Positions 6,353-12,738 of a stretch of DNA of 26,473 nt are shown here, piece by piece. How positions within the stretch are numbered: position 1 is the first letter of the stretch; each line of letters starts with the position of its first letter. The stretch comes from an uncultured bacterium (GTDB lineage Bacteria > Actinomycetota > Coriobacteriia > Coriobacteriales > Coriobacteriaceae). The translations under genes and the position numbers were made by a program. A model generated the notes under the pieces. That model saw only the letters and a list, made by a program, of their open reading frames with translations, did no database searches and was not told the origin of the DNA. The stretch covers positions 1 to 26,473 of the forward strand of contig CATWBO010000035.1 of assembly GCA_958349055.1 (NCBI GenBank), given 5' to 3'.

Positions 6353-7114
6353 CTATTTGCCGTTGGACACGACCGTCTGACCCTCGACGCCGTTAAACCC
6401 AAACAGCATGTCGAGCGCCTGGATGTACCACGGCGCGTCCTTGCCGACTTCTTCGATTTCCTTGGCCACTTCGCTGGCCTTCTTGGCGTTTGAGGACTTT
6501 TTGCTCGACGACGAGTCCGAATCGTCGTCCAAGCCTAGCACGTCGATCTTCTTCTCGCCGGGCATCACCAGGCCCAGGTCCTCGGACGCCGCGTCCTTGA
6601 TACCCTCCTCCGAGAGCAGTTTGTCGACGCTTTTTTGCAGCTCATCATTGTATTGCTGGCGAATCTCAACCTGCTTGGCCAAGATATCGCTCGAGCGTTT
6701 TGCCACGTACAGGTCGCGCACGGGAAAATACAGGCTCACGAGCACCAGCGCCACCACGATACCGATAAACAGCGGACGCAGAGAGCCATGCGTAAAGTCA
6801 TAGATCGCCTTGACCACCGCGTTGTCGTTGGCGTAATGCATAAAGTCCGAGCCCGAAAGACGGCTCGAAGGTCTGCTCGATTTGTCGTGTGCCTGAGTCG
6901 AGGGACGCGACGCATGCGATGAACGTGCCGGGCGCACCGGTCCATCTGTCGAAGTATTCACTTGAGCATTGGGGCGCGAGGTACTTGTCGGGCGCTGTGT
7001 GGAGCGGTCGACGCCGGCGTAGGCGGACCCACCGAGCTGCACCGTGCGCGCACGGCGAGGCGACGGCTCGCGCGAACCGGCGAAATAGTACCTGTTGTCG
7101 TAAATCTGATCCAT
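6353..7114 (-). CDS. Septum formation initiator (DivIC/FtsB-like) protein
   Basis: A 253-aa bitopic division protein. Residues 1-~110 are a long Ser/Arg/Thr-rich, probably disordered cytoplasmic tail. A membrane helix follows (LRPLFIGIVVALVLVSLYFPV, ~125-145), then a coiled-coil segment (SSDILAKQVEIRQQYNDELQ) and EEGIKDAASEDLGLVMPGE, the typical end of the FtsB/DivIC domain. An acidic/Ser-rich C-terminal tail follows. FtsB/DivIC proteins bridge FtsQ/DivIB and FtsL in the divisome. The start at 7114 (MDQIYDNRYYF) is chosen because the frame further upstream runs into the eno terminator. RBS AAGGCG is weak. The position between eno and ppx supports the assignment. Confidence 0.88.
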   Translation of the reverse strand: MDQIYDNRYYFAGSREPSPRRARTVQLGGSAYAGVDRSTQRPTSTSRPNAQVNTSTDGPVRPARSSHASRPSTQAHDKSSRPSSRLSGSDFMHYANDNAVVKAIYDFTHGSLRPLFIGIVVALVLVSLYFPVRDLYVAKRSSDILAKQVEIRQQYNDELQKSVDKLLSEEGIKDAASEDLGLVMPGEKKIDVLGLDDDSDSSSSKKSSNAKKASEVAKEIEEVGKDAPWYIQALDMLFGFNGVEGQTVVSNGK

Positions 7115-7157
7115 GTGCGCCTTGTGCGGTTGAGGTTTGTTTGCGCTAAGTCCTTTA

Positions 7158-7163
7158 GTTATA
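7158..7163 (-). promoter_or_regulatory. Possible extended -10 for the divIC-like gene
   Basis: Read leftward: TGC-TATAAC, an extended -10 about 44 bp before the ATG at 7114 and downstream of the eno terminator. No clear -35 is seen. Confidence 0.4.
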
Positions 7164-7205
7164 GCACGAGCGCCCGCACCGCCTTCGCCAGCCTTTGCTC
7201 GACAT

Positions 7206-7237
7206 AAAAAAGGCGCTGAGCCATATGGCCCAGCGCC
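7206..7237 (-). terminator. Intrinsic terminator of eno
   Basis: Read leftward: GGCGCTGGGCC-ATAT-GGCTCAGCGCC followed by TTTTTT. It is a strong stem with one G-U pair, 72 bp after the eno stop. It separates eno from the following septum gene. Confidence 0.92.
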
Positions 7238-7309
7238 CACAGCGCTTTGCGGCGTCCAGCCAAGACGGGGCGGAACCGAGTCAGCCTCCCCCTCGCCAAA
7301 TTCGCCCGT

Positions 7310-8599
7310 TTAGCGAATGTTGTAGAACGCGGCCTTGCCGGCGTAGCGCGCGCTGCCCTCAAGCTCGTCCTCGATGCGGATGAGCTGGTTGTACTTGGCG
7401 ATACGGTCGCTGCGGCACGGGGCGCCCGACTTGATCTGGCCGGCATTGACGCCCACGACCAGGTCGGCGATCGTGGAATCCTCGGTCTCGCCGGAGCGGT
7501 GGCTCACGATGCAGGCGTAACCGGCCTCCTTGGCGGTCTCGATGGCCTCGAGCGACTCGGTGAGCGTGCCGATCTGGTTGACCTTGACCAGGATCGCGTT
7601 GGCGGCACCCAACTCGATGCCCTTCTTGAGGCGCTCGGTGTTGGTGACGAACAGGTCGTCGCCCACCAGCTGCACTTTGTTGCCAATTCGACGGGTAAGC
7701 TCGACCCAGCCGTCCCAGTCCTCCTCGGCCATACCATCCTCGATGGAGATGATGGGATAGGTGTCGACGAGCTTCTCCCAGTAATCAACCATCTGAGCAC
7801 TCGTGTACTCCACGCCCTCACCCTTGAGCTCGTACATGCCGGTCTCGGCGTTGTAGAACTCGGTCGAGGCCGGGTCCATGGCGTACATGAAGTCGATGCC
7901 GGGCTTAAAGCCAGCCTTCTCGACGGCCTTGGTAATGTACTCGAACGGCTCGGCATTGGTCTTGAGGTTGGGCGCAAAGCCGCCCTCGTCGCCCACGCCG
8001 CCGCCCAGGCCGGCCTCGTGCAGCACGCCCTTGAGGGTGTGGTAGACCTCGGCGCACCAACGCAGGCCCTCGGCAAAGCTCGGGGCGCCCACCGGCATGA
8101 TCATGAATTCCTGGAAGTCGACGTTATTGTCGGCATGCACGCCGCCGTTGAGGATGTTCATCATGGGCGTGGGCAGCAGATGGGCGTTGACGCCGCCTAG
8201 GTACTGGTACAGCGACAGGCCCGCCGACTCGGCAGCGGCGCGGGCAACGGCCAGCGACACGCCCAGGATGGCGTTAGCGCCGAGTTTGGTCTTGTTGGGG
8301 GTACCGTCCGCGGCAATCAGCGCGGCATCGACGGTGCGCTGGTCGAAGGCGTCGAGGCCCACGACGGCGTTAGCGCACTCGTTGTTGACGTGCTCGACGG
8401 CCTGCGAAACGCCCTTGCCCAGGTAGCGGCCTTTGTCGCCATCGCGCAGCTCACATGCCTCAAAGGCGCCGGTCGAAGCGCCCGAAGGCACCATCGCGCG
8501 GCCAAAGCTGCCATCCTCGAGCACGACCTCGACCTCGACAGTGGGATTGCCGCGGCTGTCGAGCACCTCGCGACCGTAGACGTCCAAAATATCGCTCAT
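7310..8599 (-). CDS. eno: Enolase
   Basis: A 429-aa phosphopyruvate hydratase of glycolysis (2-phosphoglycerate to PEP), full length for bacteria. It starts MSDILDVYGREVLDSRGNPT and has the substrate-loop region PSGASTGAFEA. Metal and active-site elements are GDEGGFAPN (catalytic Glu), ISIEDGMAEEDWDGW, the catalytic Lys in ILVKVNQIGTLTES, and SHRSGETEDSTIADL. RBS GAGGGAGA lies just before the ATG. It is transcribed alone up to a strong terminator, ahead of the divIC-like and ppx genes. Two TAAGTTAGCC repeats lie upstream. Confidence 0.98.
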   Translation of the reverse strand: MSDILDVYGREVLDSRGNPTVEVEVVLEDGSFGRAMVPSGASTGAFEACELRDGDKGRYLGKGVSQAVEHVNNECANAVVGLDAFDQRTVDAALIAADGTPNKTKLGANAILGVSLAVARAAAESAGLSLYQYLGGVNAHLLPTPMMNILNGGVHADNNVDFQEFMIMPVGAPSFAEGLRWCAEVYHTLKGVLHEAGLGGGVGDEGGFAPNLKTNAEPFEYITKAVEKAGFKPGIDFMYAMDPASTEFYNAETGMYELKGEGVEYTSAQMVDYWEKLVDTYPIISIEDGMAEEDWDGWVELTRRIGNKVQLVGDDLFVTNTERLKKGIELGAANAILVKVNQIGTLTESLEAIETAKEAGYACIVSHRSGETEDSTIADLVVGVNAGQIKSGAPCRSDRIAKYNQLIRIEDELEGSARYAGKAAFYNIR

Positions 8600-8675
8600 G
8601 TTGTCTCCCTCTCACTTGGAAACGGGTTGAATGCTTGGCGACACGGCTTGCACGCTACAGCGGCGCGCAGGTTCA

Positions 8676-8720
8676 TAAGTTAGCCTTGTCGCACTTTTTG
8701 CATTATGCCCTAAGTTAGCC
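8676..8720 (-). promoter_or_regulatory. eno upstream region with a repeated GGCTAACTTA motif
   Basis: The 10-bp motif TAAGTTAGCC (GGCTAACTTA read toward eno) occurs at 8676-8685 and 8711-8720, 35 bp apart, flanking a CATAAT -10-like box (8702-8707). This layout suggests a regulator-binding site on the eno promoter. A related GGCTAACTAA is at 12681-12690, before the exporter gene. The rest of 8600-8976 holds the 33-bp-period repeats and a 71-codon ORF (8732-8947) without RBS, judged non-coding. Confidence 0.35.
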
Positions 8721-8881
8721 AAGGGATACATATGAATTGGAGAAATCATTCTTTAGGGCGCTTGTTTTTGCACCGAGCATTCATCTCTAGGGGTCGCCCT
8801 CCCATTAAATTCTTCTATCGGCATACCGTCTTTACCTGGCTTGCGAATAAAAGAGCCAATAATGTGCTTTTACATCGTGCA

Positions 8882-8966
8882 AAGTTCTGGATATCGTGCA
8901 ATTCTAAGGGTCTGAAGTTCTGGATATCGTGCATAATCAGGTTATAAAAGTTCTGGATATCGTGTA
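8882..8966 (+). repeat. Three regularly spaced 19-bp direct repeats
   Basis: AAGTTCTGGATATCGTGCA occurs at 8882-8900 and 8915-8933, and at 8948-8966 with one change (GTGTA). The period is exactly 33 bp, and the 14-bp spacers are unrelated to each other. They end 11 bp before the start of the AAA ATPase gene. Three helical turns per period would put all copies on one face of the DNA, as expected for cooperative operator sites. A partial match (ACATCGTGCA) is at 8872-8881. Confidence 0.85.
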
Positions 8967-8976
8967 CGAGGTAGCC

Positions 8977-10344
8977 ATGCTTAAACGAAAAGCCTATGAC
9001 AAACTACTAAAATGGAAGCATGAAAGCGCTGGTAAAACAGCACTTCTTATTGAAGGAGCCCGCCGCGTCGGCAAGAGCACGCTTGCCCGCACGTTTGGAG
9101 AAACCGAATACAAGTCCTGCCTTGTCATTGATTTCTTTCAAGCACCTGCCGAAGTTAAGCAATATTTTGAGGACTATCGCACTGACTTCGACTCGCTCTT
9201 CCTCTATCTCTCGGTTTTCTATAACGTCAAACTCTATGAGCACGAAACGCTTATCGTCTTTGACGAGGTCCAGATGTACCCGCAAGCACGCGGACTCATC
9301 AAGTATCTCGTTGCAGACGGACGTTACGACTACATCGAAACTGGATCCCTGCTCAGCATCAAGCAGAACATTAAAGATATCGTCATCCCATCCGAGGAAG
9401 AGTCTCTGGAACTTGAGCCCCTCGACTTTGAGGAGTTTCTTTGGGGCATGGACGAAAAGGGGCTGGCCGATCTCATTCGCATGAGTTTTAACAAGATGAA
9501 GCCGCTCCCCGATGCCCTACATCGCAGAGCGCTCTCCCTTATGCGCGAATACATGCTCGTAGGCGGCATGCCTGAGCCGGTATCCATCTATGTTGAACAG
9601 CGCGCTTTTGCGCCCGTCGACGCTTCGAAGCGCCGAATCGTCCAGCTCTATCGCAACGATATCTCTCGTTTTGCAACCGGTTACGAATTCAAAGTCGTCT
9701 CCGTACTCGATGGCATCCCGGGTCAGCTCTCTAGGCACGAAAAACGATTCAAGCTTTCCTCACTTGATAAAAACGCACGCATGCGCACCTACGAAGAAGC
9801 CTTCTTTTGGCTGGCAGACGCGCGAATTGCCAATATCTGCTATGCCGCAAGCGAACCGAGCGTGGGCCTTTCACTCAGCATGGAGCAAACGGCCCTCAAG
9901 TGCTACATGGCAGACACCGGCCTGCTTGTAACGCTTGCCTTCTCTGACAACAACGATACCGATGAAGACGTTTACAGGGCCGTGCTTCGCGGCGACATCG
10001 GATTGAACGAAGGAATGCTTACCGAAAACTACGTTGCCCAATCTCTAAAGGCCAATGGGCACAGGCTCTTCTTTTATTCCCAAAGCGGAAAGAAGGAGGG
10101 GGAGGAGCGCATGGAAATCGACTTCCTCGTTACCCGACCCTATGTCAATGCCGCCGGAAAACCGCGCATCAGCCCCATCGAAGTTAAGTCGCCACGCAGA
10201 TACGGAACCATCTCCCTCGACCGATTCCGCGCGCGCTTTAACAAGAGGATTGGGATGGCTTACGTGTTGCACCCTAAACAACTCGATTGGGATGCCGAAG
10301 CGCAGCTGGCACATCTTCCGTTGTATATGGCTTTTTGCTTGTAG
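8977..10344 (+). CDS. AAA ATPase with DUF4143 C-terminal domain
   Basis: A 455-aa protein of the AAA_14/DUF4143 class. Walker A is GARRVGKST (27-35), Walker B LIVFDEVQ (92-99), and a sensor-like ETGSLLS lies near 117-123. The C-terminal half has CYMADTGLLVTL and a PD-(D/E)XK-like pair, MEIDFLV (Asp382) and IEVKS (Glu402, Lys404). This is the usual nuclease-like remnant of the family. Start 8977 (MLKRKAYDKLL) has GAGGT 6 bp upstream; an ATG at 8929 would begin inside the repeats. GC is visibly lower than in neighbours (many AAA, GAA, TCT and CTC codons). It has no operon partner, which suggests a horizontally acquired gene. The biological role of this large family is poorly defined. Confidence 0.9.
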   Translation: MLKRKAYDKLLKWKHESAGKTALLIEGARRVGKSTLARTFGETEYKSCLVIDFFQAPAEVKQYFEDYRTDFDSLFLYLSVFYNVKLYEHETLIVFDEVQMYPQARGLIKYLVADGRYDYIETGSLLSIKQNIKDIVIPSEEESLELEPLDFEEFLWGMDEKGLADLIRMSFNKMKPLPDALHRRALSLMREYMLVGGMPEPVSIYVEQRAFAPVDASKRRIVQLYRNDISRFATGYEFKVVSVLDGIPGQLSRHEKRFKLSSLDKNARMRTYEEAFFWLADARIANICYAASEPSVGLSLSMEQTALKCYMADTGLLVTLAFSDNNDTDEDVYRAVLRGDIGLNEGMLTENYVAQSLKANGHRLFFYSQSGKKEGEERMEIDFLVTRPYVNAAGKPRISPIEVKSPRRYGTISLDRFRARFNKRIGMAYVLHPKQLDWDAEAQLAHLPLYMAFCL

Positions 10345-10383
10345 AGACCTCTCTACGAATGGAAACCGTGAGAGACGCAGGCC

Positions 10384-11244
10384 TCACTCGCTTGCTTTTG
10401 CTTGGTCCCATAGGTCGTTGAGTTGAGCGGTTGAGCAGGCGGCGAGGTCATCGCCCGCCTCGTGCACGGCGGCCTCCATCGCAGCCCAACGGCGACGGAA
10501 CTTTGTCGTGCTGGCGCGAAGGGCGCTCTCGGCGTCGATTCCCTCCTTGCGCGCAACGTTGACCAGGGCAAAGAGCAGGTCACCAAACTCCATCTCGCGC
10601 TCGGGCGAGCCGGGCTCCTCGGCCTCAAACTCGGCACGCTCCTCGGCGACCTCGTCCCACACGTCCTGGACCGTCTCCCACTCAAAGCCCACGGCCGCGG
10701 CCTTGCGTGACACCTTCTGCGCCTGCATCAGCGCCGGCAGGTGCGTGGGCACGCCGTCGAGCAGGCCCTCGGGCGCGGCCTCGCCCGCTGCCACGGCCTT
10801 GTCTTTGGCAGCCTTCTCCGCAAGCTTGACCTCGTCCCAAATCTTGAGCACCTCGTCGGGGTTGTCGGCATCCGCATCGCCAAACACGTGCGGGTGGCGG
10901 CGAATGAGCTTGGCGTCGATATCGCGCGCCACGTCGGCCAGCGTAAACTCGCCGGCATCCGCCGCAATCTGCGCATGCAGCACTACCTGCATGAGTACGT
11001 CGCCGAGCTCCTCGCGAAGGTGTGCCGCGTCGTCGGCCTCGATGCAGTCGAGCGCCTCATAGGCCTCCTCGATCATGTTCTTACCAATGCTGCGGTGTGT
11101 CTGCTCGCGGTCCCACGGACAGCCGTCGGGCTGGCGTAGGCGCCAGATGGTCTGCACCAGATGCTGCAGCTCGGCCGACGCGTCTACCAGCGTGGACAGA
11201 TCGCGCGAACCCTCGGCATTTTGCTGAGCCATATGCTGTGCCAT
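10384..11244 (-). CDS. mazG: Nucleoside triphosphate pyrophosphohydrolase MazG
   Basis: A 286-aa MazG that would hydrolyse (d)NTPs to NMP and PPi, with a house-cleaning or (p)ppGpp-linked role. The start of the core is LVQTIWRLRQPDGCPWDREQTH. The Mg-binding EExxE...ExxD motif is present as MIEEAYEAL (Glu59, Glu60, Glu63) and REELGDVLMQV (Glu78, Glu79, Asp82). A second MazG-like repeat follows (VQDVWDEVAEERAEF, FGDLLFALVNVAR), so this is the full two-domain form. RBS GGAGGA is 8 bp before the ATG at 11244. An in-frame ATG at 11232 is the alternative start. It lies 2 bp after the phosphodiesterase stop and is probably cotranscribed with it. Confidence 0.95.
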   Translation of the reverse strand: MAQHMAQQNAEGSRDLSTLVDASAELQHLVQTIWRLRQPDGCPWDREQTHRSIGKNMIEEAYEALDCIEADDAAHLREELGDVLMQVVLHAQIAADAGEFTLADVARDIDAKLIRRHPHVFGDADADNPDEVLKIWDEVKLAEKAAKDKAVAAGEAAPEGLLDGVPTHLPALMQAQKVSRKAAAVGFEWETVQDVWDEVAEERAEFEAEEPGSPEREMEFGDLLFALVNVARKEGIDAESALRASTTKFRRRWAAMEAAVHEAGDDLAACSTAQLNDLWDQAKASE

Positions 11245-11246
11245 GG

Positions 11247-11795
11247 TTAATCCTCCTCCATGATCACGTGGCGGAACGCGCCACCCTCGTAGATGCCGTA
11301 GCTGTGTGTGCCGTCCTTGGGGATGCTCACGCTGCCGGGGTTGAAGAGCCACAGGCCCGGGTATGCCTCGCTCGCCTCGTTGACCTTGATGTGCGTGTGG
11401 CCGTAGACGAGCGTGGAGCCCTCGGGCAGCGTGGGCGCGTGGTCGACGCTGTTGTGCATGCCGGCGCCAAAGACGTGGCCATGCGTCAGGAACAGCCCGC
11501 GGCCGGTCTCGTCGAACAGGGTGGCGTAGTCGGCCATGACGGGGAAGTCGAGCACCATCTGGTCGACCTCGGCGTCGCAGTTGCCGCGCACCGCGATGAT
11601 GCGGTCGGCCAGGGCGTTGAGCAGCGGAATCACGCGCTTGGGGGCGTAATCGCGCGGCAGGTCGTTGCGCGGGCCGTGGTAGAGCAGGTCGCCCAGCAAC
11701 ACGATGCGGTCGGGGTTCTCGCGCTCGATGGCGGCGACGAGGCGCTCGGTCCAATATGCCGAGCCGTGGATATCGGAAGCGATGAGGTATTTCAT
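11247..11795 (-). CDS. yfcE: YfcE-like metallophosphodiesterase
   Basis: A 182-aa calcineurin-like phosphoesterase of the YfcE/MJ0936 type. All five metal-binding motifs are visible: ASDIHGSAYW (Asp/His), LLGDLLYHGPRND (Asp), VRGNCDAEVD (Asn), LTHGHVFG (His) and YGHTHIKV (His-x-His). YfcE hydrolyses model phosphodiesters in vitro; its physiological substrate is unknown. The start at 11795 (MKYLIASDIHG) has AAAGGA just upstream. An in-frame start at 11858 would add 21 residues without RBS. It is followed 2 bp later by mazG. Confidence 0.93.
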   Translation of the reverse strand: MKYLIASDIHGSAYWTERLVAAIERENPDRIVLLGDLLYHGPRNDLPRDYAPKRVIPLLNALADRIIAVRGNCDAEVDQMVLDFPVMADYATLFDETGRGLFLTHGHVFGAGMHNSVDHAPTLPEGSTLVYGHTHIKVNEASEAYPGLWLFNPGSVSIPKDGTHSYGIYEGGAFRHVIMEED

Positions 11796-11850
11796 GGTGG
11801 TCCTTTCGGGTGGGGTTAGTTGGGCTGGGCGCGGCGCGTCTCCGGCCGCG

Positions 11851-12336
11851 TTACTCAAATTGGAGCGCTGCGGCTTGCGCTGTCTGCATCACGCGCTGGA
11901 GCGGCACGCCGTGCTCGCGGGCAAGGCGGGCGCAGTCCTCGTACTCGGGTGCCGCGCGTTCGCTGCCGTCGGGCAGAGTCGCCACCTTTACGGCCACCTC
12001 GCCCCAGGGCGTCGCCACCTGTTCAAAGCGACGCGGTAGGCAGACGCGCTCCATGACCTGGCGACGAATGCCGTTGGTCGTGGTTTCCAAAAAGATAATC
12101 GTCTGCAGGCGGTCGATATCCTCGTGTGAGCAAATCACCTGCAGCTGCCATCCGGGGCGGCCCTTTTTGCAGTAGAGGGGCAGCCAGTGCACCTCGCGCG
12201 CACCGGCCTCGCGCAGACGATCGGCGGCGTAGGCGAGCACCTCGGGCGATGCGTCATCGATGTCGCACTCCAACTTGACGATGGTTTCGGGCGCATCGGT
12301 CTCGCGCGACAGCGGAGATGTACTTCCACGTTGCAT
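11851..12336 (-). CDS. Stand-alone LarC C-terminal domain protein
   Basis: A 161-aa protein matching the C-terminal part of LarC (DUF111; nickel insertion into the pyridinium-thiocarboxylate NPN cofactor of lactate racemase). Family hallmarks are LECDIDDASPEVLAYAADRL, KKGRPGWQLQVIC, FLETTTNGIRRQ and APEYEDCARLAREHGVPL. Full LarC is about 400 residues; the N-terminal part is absent here. No LarA, LarB or LarE is in the window. Start 12336 has GGAAAGGA upstream. The open frame continues to 12540, but that part is repeat sequence with no LarC similarity. It may complement a separate LarC1 or have its own role. It lies 55 bp before the phosphodiesterase gene, in the same direction. Confidence 0.85.
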   Translation of the reverse strand: MQRGSTSPLSRETDAPETIVKLECDIDDASPEVLAYAADRLREAGAREVHWLPLYCKKGRPGWQLQVICSHEDIDRLQTIIFLETTTNGIRRQVMERVCLPRRFEQVATPWGEVAVKVATLPDGSERAAPEYEDCARLAREHGVPLQRVMQTAQAAALQFE

Positions 12337-12459
12337 ACGGTCCGGATCCTTTCCGCACGGGCTCGTTTTGTTCATCCAAACGCTAGCACATCGCGGGCGA
12401 CGTGGGAGCGGCATCCTCGGATGGGCGCGACTTTCGTCCGTCGTCGTCCCCGCCCCCGT

Positions 12460-12529
12460 CCAAACGTGTACATCAGCCTCCAAACATGTCATTTTTTGTC
12501 GGTTTTGGAGGCTGACGTACACGTTTTGG
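12460..12529. repeat. Palindromic intergenic repeat
   Basis: CCAAACGTGTACATCAGCCT at 12460 onward is complementary to AGGCTGACGTACACGTTTTGG ending at 12529, with ~25-bp arms and few mismatches. The loop contains ATGTCATTTTTTGTCGG. The flanks (CCCCGCCCC / GAGCGGGG) extend the pairing weakly. It sits between the divergent LarC-like and exporter genes. The rest of 12337-12738 shows a GGCTAACTAA motif (12681-12690) and the AT-richer exporter promoter region, with no gene. Confidence 0.8.
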
Positions 12530-12738
12530 AGCGGGGCCATGCTCAGGACGGACCCACGCCGCCCTCACCCGCCCCTTAAGTTCGCCGCGCTCAACAATTT
12601 TGAACATTTTACGCAGTTCATCGGCCAAAAATTACCCTCGGCATACTTATGCAACCCCCGATGGTACTCTAGTTGCATTTGGCTAACTAAACGGCTGCCG
12701 AGCATTTCGCACGGCACCGTCACGACACCGGAGGTTCC

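Noticed and set aside
8732..8947. 71-codon ORF before the AAA ATPase, ending in a repeated KFWISC peptide
   Set aside because: The repeated peptide only reflects the 19-bp DNA repeats (33 bp is a multiple of 3). No RBS or domain is seen.
8882..8966. Possible mini CRISPR array
   Set aside because: The repeats are 19 bp and the spacers only 14 bp, with three units and no cas genes. The position directly before a start codon fits an operator better.
10384..11754. 456-residue continuous reading frame suggesting a phosphodiesterase-MazG fusion
   Set aside because: The upstream half is out of frame with the phosphodiesterase and has no domain. MazG has its own RBS and ATG at 11244.
12337..12540. 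N-terminal extension of the LarC-like protein, giving 229 aa
   Set aside because: The extension translates the palindromic repeat and arginine/proline-rich intergenic sequence. The start at 12336 has the only good RBS.
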